From positions 5,043,053-5,107,052 of the forward strand of contig NC_051093.1 in the NCBI RefSeq assembly GCF_901709675.1: a stretch of 64,000 nt of DNA, written 5' to 3'. Source of the stretch: Syngnathus acus. Taxonomy: Eukaryota; Chordata; Actinopteri; Syngnathiformes; Syngnathidae. Under the pieces are notes generated by a model that saw nothing but the letters and a program-made list of their open reading frames with translations, was not told the DNA's origin and did no database searches. This document shows positions 26,001 through 40,700 of the stretch, piece after piece. Each line of letters opens with the position of its first letter. Within the stretch, counting starts at the first letter, position 1. Position numbers and translations under genes: made by a program.

Positions 26001-29000
26001 AAGCACATCATGTCCCTTGTCTTGCCAGTTTATTAGGTACAGTCCTGCAATAAATCCCCCCCTCCCCTCAAGAAAAACCTGGCAGGTTTATTAAGCTGTT
26101 TTTTTAAAAAAATGTTTATACTTTCTTATGCATCACGGGAAAACACGTCATTTTAAACATCACCCAAGTCTTCTGTATTAATTTATTTCTCTTTTTATTG
26201 TTATCGTGTATGCACTTTTTTTTTATTACTTCAAATGTACAATTGTGTACATATTTTGCTGGTTTACCCATGTAAAATAAAAAAATATGGAAAATCACAT
26301 CTCTTATAGTAATCATTTTCCCTTGTGCAAACACTAGAGGGCGCTGTTTCCTCATTAAAGTTTCTCTGGGTGACTACATTACCACAACGACGGTTGGGAT
26401 GCAGGAAAAATGAGTCACTAAAGGTCACGCACATGAACTGTGTCTAACTAAACGTTACTGTTATCCGTACAAGTGCTTTTAAGTCACAACCACTGAGAAG
26501 GGGACAATTGTTGGATAGGACACGATCAGACCGTAAAGTCTAAATTGTATCCAGGATAGATCACCGTAACCTGTAATTCGGTTATTCTTCCGCATACTAC
26601 TCGAAAACACTTTGGCCTTTCAGCTAATTAGTGGTACCTTGTCATTGGCTTCTCGAATATGATTTATAGAAGGCGAACTATTCACTCAGGAAAAAGAGAC
26701 CTAGCGCGTTTGTCACCCTTAGGAGGTGTCGTCAGCGTAAGCGCAACAATCCATCATGACGTTTTTATTTCCAGGTGAATCCTTTAAAAAAAACGTTTGT
26801 GACAGGAGGCGCTTGTAAGTGCATAAATGTTTGCATTATTACCGCCTGTACTCGCTACGTATATATAAAAAAGAATAAAAATTGGATGAAGCTTGTCAAA
26901 GACGAAAGTGTTATTTATTGTAACGGTGCAAGGGCCTGGCTCTGCTGTGCGTACTTTTACAGAGCAGCATCGGTGTAATGAGCAACGTGGCTCGTATTTA
27001 CGTCACCACAAATTTCGTCATCGCCCTGCTGCAGCCAATTGGCAAATCCCTTCTTTTTTTTTTACTATATGTATAATTTAAACACTGTATTCAAATACAG
27101 TATTTGTAAAATTGTCGAATAAGTAAACTTTTTGTTCCTTCATATCTTGATTGTTGTAAACCAAAAGAGGTTATTTTATTTACTTTAAATTAATCGGTTG
27201 ATTAATCGGTTACCGGAATTTTATTCTGCCAACTATCAGAATCTGCCTTAAAAAAAAATCCATATAAATCGGGCCAAAATTATTTCTAAAAAATACATAA
27301 ATATTTCTATATAGATAAAAAATATTCACAAAATAGAATAAATTGTTAATTAGAAAAACACAACATACAGCATTAGAAGCAGAATCCTATTTTGATTATG
27401 CACCATTTCCGAAAATAAGGCCTGGTAAGGGTCCGCTGCCCGTCATTTATACGTCCACAAAAGCCAAACTGTCTTTAAGCATGTGAAGCATGTGTCTCTC
27501 TGCCCTCTTTTACACACCATTCCCTTGACACTAGAATGTCGTTAACTGCTCGTTTTATTCCAGTTTTTGCGGCAAAGGACAGCGCTCTCTGCCACCTAAT
27601 GGCCTTGTGTCATGCTCGTGGCAGCCTCGAAAAAAAACAAGAAATCCATCGTATCAGCTCGACTAATTAACAGGAAGGAGAGACCCCTGTCACATTCCGA
27701 GCATAACAATGAAGCCCGGCGGCATGAATTAGCAGTGAGAACCTCGCTCGGAGGGGCAAAACGACCACTTTGGACGGCCAGTCGTCCATTTCAAAGAAAC
27801 TTCTCAATGCCGGGGAGAAAAAGGTGACTAATGAGTCGTCTCCAGTTTGAAGACTCCACCATCCGGCCAGCTCAGGTCAGGCCCGCCCACTCCAAGTTTA
27901 ACGGGTGCCATCTAGCTTAGCTGTAGGATACACGTATGGCAATTCACAATTAATATGTTTCCATCAGCTAGAAGAAAGTTGGGAAACATGGCGTCTAGTA
28001 ATGCTTACTCCTCGACACAAAAATGACGAAACCGGATAGCATTGTATTTTCAAGTGAATCACAAAAACATGATTGTCAAGGGCGATGGAAACAAATTGAC
28101 TGGAGACGGGTGAGAAGATTTTTGAGTGACGATGCAAAATGATGTTCGACCTAACGAGCGTCTTAAAGAGCTCATTTGAGCTGAGCTTTAAGAGAGAGGC
28201 GAAGAAGAAGCCCTCGGAGGAACACTCCCCAGGGAAATGTTGGCTGTGACTCGAAGGCAAGCTCTTTAAGTCCACAGCTATAATTATGATGTAAGGAAAC
28301 ACGGTAATGAATAAAACATCGCGGGGGGGGGGGGGCTTTACTGTGTGTGAAGTTTGCAAGGGCCTTAAAAGTCTCCTTTCATGCATTTTTAATTAACGGC
28401 TAAATAAAAAAAAAAAATTAAAAAAAAAGGAGGCTGCATGAAGTAAACAGTTCACGTGGTGTCCAAAGCTGGAGTGAAATCAAATTCCTATGACATTTTT
28501 TAAGGAGAAAATCTGTATTTAATAATAAAGGCGGAATATTATTTTTTTGTCACTATAGATAAAAATCTTGCAAATCAAGGCGCCACTACAGTAGATTGCC
28601 ACCTTTAACCGAATCTGCCCCTAATTTTAACAGATTCTTTCTCTAGCTCAAATATGTTGAATAAGTTTCAATAACGGATTTATTCAAGTCAAATGCTAAG
28701 GCAATTTGTTGCGAGTGAAGAGCAATGGTGGTTCGGCGCCTCTTTTATTTTCATGTCGGCTCCGTAATGAATCACAGTTAAGAGCAGGCTGCCGTGTAAG
28801 CTTGCACTTTATTAAACAGCCTCATTGCCAGACAACGAATATCATAAATTATCTCCAACTCTTTTTTTTCTTCACTTCCCTTCAGGGATCTTACAAGAGA
28901 ATAACAAGAAAGTAGGAAAAAAAAAAAAAGGACGTAAAATATGAATGCCGCAACTTTTAGTTTACCTTCTTGAGACTGTTGACTTTCTGTGGCTTCTTCT

Positions 29001-29098
29001 TTTCGGTGACAACCGCAAACGGCTTCGACCAAACTGAAAAAAATAGTTTATTATAAAAATAATTATTTCATTGGTTGGTTAGTTTGCGAGTTGCAGAT

Positions 29099-29427
29099 TA
29101 CCGTATTTTCCAGACTATAAGGCGCACCGGACAATAAGGCGCACCATTAATGCATCATGTCAGATTTTTAATCCAAATGAAATCATTCTCCATTTTATCT
29201 TTTTTACTTCAACTTCAGACGCAACAAATTACTTTATAATCACAAAATAATGATCCATAGTCTTTTTGATTCATAGTCTTCAGCGGTCCACTTATGATTG
29301 ATTTCATGACACAATGCTTCAGGCCAGTTTAAATTTAGGAATTTGGTCTATATATAAGGCACACCGGACTATAAGGCACACAAAGTTTAGGTTTTTAGGT
29401 GCGCCTTATAGTCCGGAAAATACAGTA
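29099..29427. mobile_element. MITE-like element with TACCGTATTTTCC ends
   Basis: A 329-bp element has terminal inverted repeats of about 30 bp. The left end reads TACCGTATTTTCCAGACTAT and the right end is its complement with two mismatches. Subterminal AAGGCGCACC units recur inside. There is no coding capacity, so it is non-autonomous. The superfamily cannot be told from the ends alone. Confidence 0.8.
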
Positions 29428-32400
29428 CGAGTTATCTAGCACACTGATTCAATTGTTAGTTATTTTGTTAGCTATTTGGCTAGCTAGCATAACAGGGCAA
29501 AAGGACATTTTATCGAGAGCCAAAACTTTCGTTGTAATGGGACATTTGTTCACTAAACTTTAATCACTGTTCATTTGCCTGGCTTTTTTGCTAGGAACAA
29601 ATTAGCATGTTTCACATTGTTGGTCGTGTGAAAGCATTTGCAGCTGCCAGCTGCCCGTCGCTGTTTCCACCCGTGGTGTGAGCACGGAGGCGGTCCTGTA
29701 CGCCACCATGCTTCACACATCAAAATGGCCGTTACGGTTCATTACGCAACGTGACAGGTGGCGCTCCCCAGTGGTGGGTGGTCAGGGCCAGCAAGGCCTT
29801 CACTGCTAGCGCATGATTTCCTGTCTCAACACACCGAGCGTCTCCGTAATTAATCTCCATTTAGTCGCAGGGGGCGGCTCCGGTCGTGGTGCCTGTAACT
29901 CTACTGATGGATCTTCTGTCAGCTCAGACAGCCACCGTGTCGATATAATAAAGACGAAAAGAGCGTGGCGGTCAACGTGGGAATGTCACAGAGAGGCTTT
30001 ACACATGATTTATAGTATCTTTCGGGATATTCAAAACCGTATGAATTTGGGAACTCAAAGACATCATCCTCGCTTCAGAGCTCCACATGAAAACCTCATT
30101 TTGGTTTGTTTGGCGAGGAGTTAATTGAATCATAAATCAATGGTGTTTACTCACAAAAGAAACCAAAGAAAGTTTTTGAAAAATGCTCATGTGGTCTGTT
30201 TCTCTTTATTCACAGGTTGCAAGTTACAACTAATCAATGCACCGACTATTTTGCTAACTACCAATTAACGAATGAGCTTGCTAGCTAGCTAATTAAATGT
30301 TGAACAGATGACCCTGCTAGCTAGCGATTACCACTTTACAATTTGGTGACAGTCACATTTATTTTTGGAATTATGTTGCTTAGTTGCCAAAATAAACTTT
30401 ATATTCATTGTTTTGTTGCTAGGAGCTAACATGCCACTATTATTTGAACTCCAAATGGAGAGGTAAATATAAAAGCTATTTTCTAATCCAAAAATATAAA
30501 CGAGGCTAATATAAACCGTGACTCAGGGGAGCCAGAGAGGCTAGTTCAAAGCGGTTTATGTTTAATTGCGGCTATTTATTTACACAAGTCTGTCAGGGAG
30601 AGCACAAAGGGCCAAAAGATTACCGTTAGCATGCTAATGAGCTCCCGAGCGCAAGGAGCACAAATGAATGCTAATGAGCTGCGCGACAATAAACGCGGCG
30701 AAATGACTTTAAACGATTTGCACATTTTAAATGCAGTCGCCACAGGCCTACATAATCTGGGGAATTCAATAACTACATGCTGCTTTTTTTATTTAGTACA
30801 ATTTTAACCCGAAAAGGTCAAAGGCGCTAATGAAGCAGCTTGCAGGAATCAGACTTAAATTTGCATAAGTTAGCGTAAAGTTCACAATGTCATTTTGCTG
30901 CACTTGGTCTTTATTTGAATTTATTGCTAGGTTTGTGAGTCGATCAACTCCTCCATCTTTTGCTATTTGTTATCAAAGTCGTAGACAGCTGCAATGATTA
31001 GCGAACAGTCAATCATACACAGCTTATTATCTTCAAAAAAAAAAATGACAATGTCCCTCTGCAGGCTATTTTGAACATCAAAAAGCGGCTTCATGCTTTG
31101 TAATAACTTATTAATAAGACACGTTGACGATGATCCACTTGGACACGTCGGCTCAAAGCAATGTGCTGCTCTCTACCAAGTACTCACGTCATGTAATTAG
31201 ACAAACCTTTGATGGAGTGAAACAGTGAAAATGCAAGGTCTGCTTTAAAAAACCAAAAAACAAAAAACATCTCTTCATTAGTTACAAGGATGAAACCACC
31301 CTGAAGCAACTTTTTACTTAGCAACATGCAATTTGGTAACCAAGAGTAGATAAAAAAAAAAAAAAAGGTTTCAAGGTCCTTTGCTTGAAAAGACAAAGTC
31401 TTGCATGTTTGTTTAAAGCGACGATTTTAGAGTTATTTTAATAATTTCCAACAGTCCTTCACAAATTTCCCCCACTGTTAGCCTCATGCAATGCAAAACA
31501 AAATTTTGTAGCACTGCAACAATTGTGCTGCCCGCTTTGGCCACCAGGAGGCAGACAGCATTAATTAAAAAGCTCAGCTCCTCTCTCAGCTCATCAGAAC
31601 AGCACTAATATTAGCCACGCAACGCAGAAGACGAAGAATACATGACTGAATCGTATTATATTTCCTGTCTACATGTGTCGAAATTGTTCAAATCTTTTCC
31701 ATCACTGCCCTCGAAATCCACCTGCTTGTCTTCGCGGTCGTGCACTGCGGCGGTCACGCGACGTTTGCGGGAATCAGCAATGTTTGAAAAAGGAACAGCT
31801 TTCAGGGGCGCTTCAAACGCGAGCCGGCATAAGCGCCGTCGTTCCCCATCTCTGGAGACGCGTTGATCTGCGGCGTTCAAAGAACATTCCGCCTTCAGGC
31901 TGTGCTTAGAAGCGTTTCAAACAACCTGCCCGACATGTGCTTGTAATATCAATGCTGGGAAAATCAAGTCAATAGCACGCCGCCTTTGGACTGGACCAAG
32001 CTTGTAACCAGGCTGGGGTTGTTTGCAGGTGGAAGATTGTCCTATCTTCCAAGTCTAAAAATCTCAAATGTGAACGGCTGACATTTGAAACCATTTCTAT
32101 AATCATTTCAGAAGCAATCAATAGAAGGCAGCCATGAGCATTGTAATGTAAACGACCGGCGGGCCCGCACATAACATTAGTACAAAACGACTCGCTGAAA
32201 CCAATTAAAGTGCATTGTGCATGCATGTGGGGGGGAAAAAAAAAAAGTTATCACAATGCCAATTATGTATGTGCTGTTCCGGTAATTATTGCTCATTATG
32301 GTGAGTGGCTGCTGCGGGCAAAGGGAGAGTCAAACTAACACAGCTCATTAGCCGCAATGGCAGCAGGGAGATTTACTGTTTACAAGCCTTTGCTCTCGCT

Positions 32401-33321
32401 ACTATAAATAATAGCACACAATGCTAACGAGAAAACTAGCTAGTCACCGTCACGTATTTTAGTCGCCATTTGTTCCTCATGAGGTCATTTAATCAACACA
32501 CACTAGTGAGAATCTTCATCAAAACAAAGTCTGGCCTCCAAAGAGTCAAGCTCTTTTTTCGGATGCTGCTCAGGTCGTCCGCGCGAGGCTCTAAGTGACC
32601 TTTTCAGTGATGAACCACGCGGGGCTGAAGTTCTGACATATCGTTCCGTCTCGGGAGTGTTGGCCGAAGATGCGGCGCAAGAACGCATGACGGACTTTGG
32701 GGTGAGGGGAAGGGGGGAGTTGGAAAGGCCACGGCGGGTTTGCAGAACATTTAACAAGAGCCGCTGCGTTGGCTCGGGCCCCATGAATCATCTCCTTTCA
32801 CACCGATTGCGCACCTTTATTTTCTTTTTAATGTTTTCTTAGCTGGAAGGGAGAGAAACATTTTTTTCCCCCCCATCAACCTCTGACTTGGATTTAATGT
32901 TTCTTGTCAGCAATTTATACGACCATGTTAAGGTCCGCTAGCTTTTTTCCATCATGTTCACATTATTGTCAATGTTCAATTCAAAATTCCGAAAAATTAT
33001 TAAAATGTCTGATAATTTCATATTGCAGAATCATTTAATAATAATAAAAAAAATACTCACACTTTCATGACGATGAATGGGTCAAGAGGGAGCTTTTTTT
33101 TTCATTTTTTAGCTGTCATACAAGCGTAAAAAAAAGTTAAAACTGTGTAATAAGGACAAATAAAACTAAAATTAAGTAAAACTACTCACCCTTTAATGGC
33201 CATAATGGACGTTTAGCATTGAAAGAGATGGAAAAGGAGGTTTCTAGAGTCGACTTTGTAAATTTGAACCTGTTACACAAAAGCGAGAGTTAGAATTGTA
33301 ATAAAGTCAAATAAAAGTAAA

Positions 33322-33499
33322 TACCGTATTGGCCCGAATATAAGATGGTGTTTTTTGCATTGAAACAAGACTGAAAAATGTAAATATTTTCTGTATAAAA
33401 ATTAAATTTGGTGTTCAAAAAGTCTTTTTTCAAACTTGTCTTGAAAAAGAGAGTGTCGTCTTATAATCAGGGTCGTCTTATATTCGGGCCAATACGGTA
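33322..33499. mobile_element. MITE-like element with TACCGTATTGGCCC ends
   Basis: A 178-bp element has a perfect 24-bp terminal inverted repeat beginning TACCGTATTGGCCCGAATAT. The first nine bases are shared with the elements at 29099 and 48645 but the rest differs, so it is a related subfamily. No coding capacity. Confidence 0.78.
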
Positions 33500-36292
33500 A
33501 ATGTAAAACTCACCCACATAGGCGTGTTTAGTGTCCCTTCTATCCGACAGCTGTACAGAGAGTCAATGTGTCTGAATTTCAAATTTGAAGACGGGCAAAC
33601 TCCACGACCTCGCCATTACGTCGAGGAACCGCTCATCTTCGAAACTCTCCGACGAAAACCTTGAATTGACTTTCAAAGCAAAATGAATCTCGCATAAAAA
33701 CAAACTTCACGCAGCTCTTCAAAACCCAAAACAACTTTTTTCCCCAAGTGTCGACACGACTTGATGAGGCCCTTGAAGTACCTTTAGCCATAAAAATAAA
33801 AACACCCCAACACTTTTGCAGCGATGAGCTCCAGTTTAAGAGCGGCTGTTTTGGCTGGGCCCAATGATTCATCTTTCATCCCAATGAGTGGCAACAAATT
33901 CATACTTGAGTTGGTCCCTTTGACAACACAAGAGCGCTGATTGAAATCAACTATGTATTAAAGCTGCTGAACCGCCTTTTTGAAAATGAATCCTCCAAAT
34001 GATTGAACTTGGACACCATGCTCAGCCTACATTAAACGTGCAAATATATTTGCAATTTAGCCTCTTTCATCTATCATGGATGCTTATGATTTGAGTATGG
34101 TGCGACCCCTGGAATTTCAGGTAGGGGTCCTTGAGGTGGTCGAATATTTTTGTCCATGACTGCATGTTCACCAGGGTGGAAATATTTGCAAAAATTGTTG
34201 GCTAATTGTTTTAGCCCCATCCCCCAAATGCTATTTCAACAATCCCAAAAGATTTGAGGGCTGGGTTAGGATCCCTGAGTCACTCCGTCACCCAAATTGC
34301 ACTGTTTTAAATGTTATAAAAATCTTTAATAAAATCAATTTCCACACTGCACAACCTATCGCGCGTTACGCTTCCATCCTTTTGTTGCTGTCCAGTCGTC
34401 TCTGCCGAACGCATGACGAGACGCGGGACTTTTCTCTCTTGCCGTCTTTTCTTTGTTTCATTTTTGCTGCCGTTTGAAGTGTGCCAAGTTGTCAGAAATG
34501 TAATGAGTTCAAACAGGAGACGAATCTGCTCTAATAATGTATAATATATATATATATATAAGCATTTCTTCACCACTTCAAACTGCAACCAGAATAATAA
34601 TCATGACTAAAACATTCGGATCTCATTAGTTTGTACCTCACTGTAGCTTTTGAGCTGCAATAATTCCACGTAGAAGTCGCGAAACATGAATATGTTAATT
34701 CTGAGGTCAACGCTGACTGACAGGGAACGGCGACAGCGGCTAGATTGAACCCATTTTCTCTAGAAGGAGAAGAAGAAAAGTCATAATGGAAATGCTAAAA
34801 CCTGAGAGGATGTCGTGACAAGTTGGACTATCATCTCGCTGATCGTCTTTCCTCCAAGCGGTCATCACAGAGGTTCTGCATTCATTACTGGAAGTCTCGC
34901 TTGCATATATCTCGTTTGTGATTACATGACAAACCAATGCTCGCATTAATAAGCAAATGAAAACCACGAGCATACAAGATTGCAACAAAATTGTTGTGCC
35001 GAGCAGGTTTTTATCACTTGTCAAATGGAAAGTATCACATCAGCCAAACTTTGCGAGTGTAATATCATAAAGCCTCCAGCTTTCCGAGGTTGGCAGGGAG
35101 ACGTGGGGGAAAAAATATAATTAACCGAGGCGAGATAAAGTTGCCGAACACGACGTGTCTGCCGCTGACGGCTGGGTGAGACACAGACGCCTAACGCGAT
35201 TGACCTGTCAATCAAATGTTAAAAAGGAGAAAAATCGAAATTTTGGCCAATCGATATGTTTAGTGGAGACAAACTACTCAGCCCATTTTGTGTCCGATTC
35301 TGAAATCAATTGATATCGGCGGATAGACATCGCAACATAAATCACTGAAGCATCAAGTAGGAATTCAAAGTCCGGTAAACAGCAAACATTTATTTTTTTT
35401 ATCTTGCTTTCATTTAAACAAATTTACTAATCGACAAAATCGTTTTATTTTTGGCTTGTTGATGCACCGACAGGAAAAAGCACGGGTGCATTCCGAGCGC
35501 GTCGGAAAGCAATCGGAGCTTATGAATATTTAAGCGGCGCCGTTCGCATGGGCGTGAAGCGCTAACACGACAGAGGCCTTGAAGAATTAATGCAGCTTCT
35601 TCGATAATTTATTCATGTGATTTACATGCGTGGGGCAACTACACTTGATTTGATTTGGGGAATTGTTTTTTTAGATAATCAACACCTTAAACAATATTTT
35701 CACCAAGGGTTTGGGCGATCGACAACCAATTGATTAAATGTGTAGCATCACCCGATTATTTTGATATTTCCGATTTTTTTTGGGATGCAACCACTTGGTG
35801 AAAACGTGCCGGGTGGTCCACCCACAAATCCCTCAAGCATCTTCCATAAAGTTTTCAGGAGCAAAGTATTTGGATCTGAACACATCCAAGTTCTCGTTTG
35901 TTGACGTTTTCGATCCCGTGGTGGTTCGATACTGTTACCACAAAATACCGTCTGATTTTGTGACGCCCAGTTTTGTCAACATTTGTCTTCCTTGAAGTTT
36001 TCAGGGCTTTTGGAGCTGAAATTTAAAAATAATATTTGTATTTAAGCGCATGGAACTTTTGTGTTTGTACATCACACATTCAATCTCACGGCGTGGTTCA
36101 AAATTATTCCTGTGAATACCGTCATGTCTATTTTTTCAAATGTCTTCCATAAATATTCCAAGCCTTCGTTTTTTTACAACTTCCTGCTTCGTCCGTGACG
36201 AATCCAGTCTTTGGATGAGCTCATTTTGTCAAGCAGCTTCCTTAAAGTGGTTCCAAGACAAAGTTTCAAGGACCCAAGTCTGGTTTTTGTGT

Positions 36293-37558
36293 TCAATCCC
36301 ACTTGAAGTCCTGTCCGACCGTTTCGAAGAACTTGACGTTGAAAGGTCTATAAAACTCCTGCAGCTGTTCGATGACCTCCTGCTCGATTTGGACGTGAGT
36401 CCTGCCCTTGGACTTGCCCAAGCATCGAGGCTGCCCGCTGCTCTCTGGCTTCTTCAGACACGGGAAGCCCTTGGTCCTGTTGAAGTAGAAGTGCTTGTCC
36501 GAGATGATCCGCTTGAGTCCTAGGAAGTCCTGAACGCGGCCCATCTCGCCCGCCGGGTCCGTGATGAGCCGCTCGCCGCTGACAAAATGCATCTGCGAGA
36601 GGCGGAAGTAGCGTAGCCAGTTCTCCAGATGCAGGATGTACATGCCGATGCGGATGGCGTTCCACGAGGTGTCCACCACGCCCAGGCTCCGGTTCTTAAA
36701 GGCCAGCTCCTCAAAAGTGGGGATGTCGGGCTTCTTGGACTGAGTCTGCGTGTAGTCCGAGATGGCTCGGGTGACTGGGTTGCGTACCACCACGATCAGC
36801 TTGATCTGTTGGGACATGCTGGAGATGCGGCGAGGAGCCTCCCTGGTGACAAAGTAGCTGGGGGTCTTCTCCAATGTGATCTGACTTTCCAATGTTCGTG
36901 GCATGAGGCCCCTTGAGGGGAAAACAGAACAAAACCTGAAATTCAATCAGCCCAAACCTTTTGAATAAGATACAGTACATGCTGTAAATGACGACAAATA
37001 CCGAAACGGAACGTGACGACTTTGAACGACATCAGGTTGTAAACACTGTAAAAGTAATAGGTCGGCTCCCGGCACCAGAACGCGCAAAAGAATTGTTTCG
37101 CAATTTCTCACAGCACTGTACTTCAGCGTGCGGATGATTAAAGATGACATTTCTTCATTATGAGTGTGGGCAGGCTTCGATTAAGAGCTAACCTTTCAAA
37201 CTCCATCCATAGGTTACCTCTAAGTCTCACCGCTATCGATCCGTTCTGCTTTATTCATTCCGAGTCGTCGGGGGCCCCGGAGCCTCGGGGCCAGAGAGCA
37301 AACAATTAATCTTTCATGAGAACTCAGTCCTTTTTTTTCCCCCCAGAACAAACGGCAACTCGCGGGCCTTTTTTCACAGATCACTTTTTTGGTGACGATT
37401 GCAACTGTGGTGTGGAAGGTGTCTGCTGCGAGCTGTAAAGGTGCACACACAATAGGGCTGACGGTGTGAAAGGTCGCAGATGGTGGTGTCTTTAAATAGT
37501 GCAACACTGACACTGACAGGTTGTTTAGAAACACACTACCATATTGTGCTGCACTGGT

Positions 37559-37618
<60 letters not shown>

Positions 37619-37654
37619 CACACATACATATATAATATATTAATATCACGCACG

Positions 37655-37711
<57 letters not shown>

Positions 37712-40700
37712 TGAATTAAAGTTTAAGTCAAGATGCATTAGGAGGCTCTGCGGTGACATTTTAATGACTCAGAGAAAATGAACCAGAGCGAGGTGAGGAC
37801 AATGCGTCCGATACTGTTAACACAGAGACTGCGCTTCTGCTCCAAAACACTCGAACGGTGCCGTAATTGCGTACAGTGTACTCACCTGCTTAAAAACTTT
37901 AACTAGTGTTAAATTGTTAATGAGATACTATACAATTGTACATCAAGTATTATCAATAATTAATAGTTTCCATTGAGTGAGCCATTAGATGGGATGGTTG
38001 TTAATAGTGGCATTATTTTTTTACAATGGGTTCTCTCTTCACTATGTGCATTGCATTTAATGAGAATTGGACAATCTGTTAGAAAGGGAGGCATGTTTAC
38101 TTGGAGACCACACCGCACATCTCATCAGGTACCCAATGTAATGCCTTCAAATACGTTAATTCACCTCTGGCATTGGATTTGTGCAAGTGTGTGAGTGTTT
38201 GCGTGAATCCACACTTTGTTTGACCTTGTGAGTCAGGGGGAAAAAAAAAAAAGCAATCCAAGATGTTCTGTCCTTAATAGTTGAGTGATATCATTCCCTT
38301 CTCTCAGAATCTAAACTCAGTGCAATGTTCCAATTTACGATACATCGTACACCGTCTTATCTGCTTATCCTGTGCAGGAGCTCACCTGAGCTAACACGGG
38401 CTGAGAGACCAAGCGGGTGGTACTGACACTATTTTAAGGCAAATTTAAAATCTGATTGGTTAAACGAGAAACGTCGTTATTAAAAGTTACCAGCACATTC
38501 GAAGGACCTTGACGTAGACCAGCAGAGAATTGCTCACCTCTATCGAGTTTGATTCAACGCTAAGCGAGAAGTAGCAAATAACAACACGTGGGCTTGGAGA
38601 AGGTTCTTCCACAGGTACTTTGGGTCAAGAGTGGAACACACAGCGCCTGCTGCTCCCTCGCTTAATGAGCGCTCACTACTAAAGCGACCTCGGAGAGGGC
38701 CCGGCGGCCGTGTCGCTCCACGATTTATCTAGCCTGCTGCGGGTGCGCTAGCGAAGCGCGAGGTCTCGGGGTTCACGCTCGTTTCCCGTTGGGACACAGC
38801 TACATCGTTACGGAGGAAGACAACACCCATGTCTTTTAATTCAAAGTAGCAAGGACTCCCTACTACGCTGCGGTGCCGCCGCAGAGTGCAGCATCACTGG
38901 AATAACAAGCAACAACATGGCGATTGTTTGGCTAATTACTACACACACTGTGCTGACAAATATATTGGGACATAGGAATGCCTCCATGGACAAATATAAA
39001 AGAAATATATCATTCTTATCTATCTTTCTAAGACAATTTAAAACAAAACGCGCTCACATACAAATAAAGTTAGCATATTCAAAATGATTTGAAAGCCCTG
39101 CTAGCTTAATGCTAACACATAAGTAAATTGAGAGGGACTGCTAGCATTATCTTTGTAAATGTATTATTTTCAGATTAACTTTTGTAACTAAACTTTCAAA
39201 ACTAAAAAGAAACCAATCAGAAGGCTTTGGGGATAGTTCAGACTATTAAACAAGATTTCCAGATCACACCAAAAAAAAGGACAAAGACAAGTCTGGTGCC
39301 AAAGAGTAACTGATAACACGAGTGTGTGGACAAATTGTCCCCCAGATTCTTTTGTGTTTAATCAAAATGGAAATAATATCCTTTGTCTCTTTCTGGACAA
39401 CAACAATTTGTCTGCGTAAGTAATAATAATGATGCCCATTAAACAATATGCAGGCCTGCAGCAACAAAATCAAGGCTGTCGGGTCTCTCGAGATCTTCAA
39501 CTACTAAGTAGTCAAATCTAGGGCAAGGTCTTAAGGGATGTCATTGGCTTTTTTTAATTTATTTTTGGGCATGAATACTTGAAGTTATGCAGCCATGTCT
39601 ACCAAAAACTGAGAACGACACAAGTGCCCACCAGGAAAATACAGATGTCACAGTATTTTAACACTCAGGCAGTCCAAATGGAGTCGGAATCACGTCCCAT
39701 TTGTCCCAAAATGCCCCAAAAATCTGACACAGCGTGAACGGAATAAAGCTAAGCTTGAACACGGAGGGGAAATGTCTTCAACTTGAGTGATTCTCATTAA
39801 GTCTCAGTTGCTGCACCTCGTAAAAGGGAGGGGGGGAAAAAAAAAAGACAAAGAGGCATCTTCCTCTTTTCCCGATATGACAGATAGCAAGTCGAGAACT
39901 GCTCCATTATTAAAGTATTACTCTAAAATTAGAGCTGTAAAGACATCCGGTCATGAATCAAATGCAAGACTTTGCTACTGTGGAGGGTTCAGCTCAGACT
40001 AAAAAAAAAAAAAGGGAAAGGAAAAAGTAACACCTAAAAAGCAGCACAACACACTTGACCTTGAAATGCTCCTTTTTCAACCGGAGGCCTTTACTTTGGA
40101 ATCACAATTATTCATGGTTTGCAGCGCGGAGGGAAATGACTGACATTTACTCTCCTTGAGCAGTAAGACTCTGAATCGAAGCCATTTTAAATGCTGTCAC
40201 GTTAACAGCCGGCACCAAAAACACAAATCGGCCAATGTATCGGCCTGAGCGGCATCAAATCGTAACGGCATAACCGAGTCAAACTCGTAAAATTCAAACA
40301 ATCACATTTGGTCAAATTTTCTACAACCAAATATCAAACTACAACGCTGAGACTTTAAAGGGCATCTCTCGCTCAGTTGTATTGATTCCACTCTGGAAAA
40401 AAAAACTTGTTTGAGCCTGGACCACGGCAACAGATTCTCACCGGGGTCCTTGTTAATTGGCTCGGGGAGGCAGGGAGATCTGGCGGGGGGAGTCGTCCGA
40501 AAAAGCTTGACGGACAGAAAGTGGGATGGTTCTCGTTCAGGCGAAGTGCACATTACATCATGATTTGGCATCATTAACCGGAGCGGTGAGCAAAGGTGAA
40601 GTAGGTGTAATCAAAGACATGATGCTCTTGTTATATCATAATTGAAGCGAATCGTATCATAGAAGTGGAGGAAAATGTCATCTCATTTGAATTGATTTGA

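Larger units (their letters stand above)
26001..36292. other. Gene-free region between convergent usp31 and hs3st2
   Basis: About 10 kb with no supported gene. It holds two inverted-repeat elements (29099-29427 and 33322-33499), an (AT)n tract near 34541-34560, poly-G near 28322-28334, and many GCTAGC-type strings around 29460-29500 and 30270-30330. The hs3st2 3' UTR should lie directly left of 36293. All open frames are short and lack recognisable domains. Confidence 0.55.

Noticed and set aside
29813-30124. 103-codon plus-strand open frame
   Set aside because: Begins in simple intergenic sequence with no family signature and no flanking exons.
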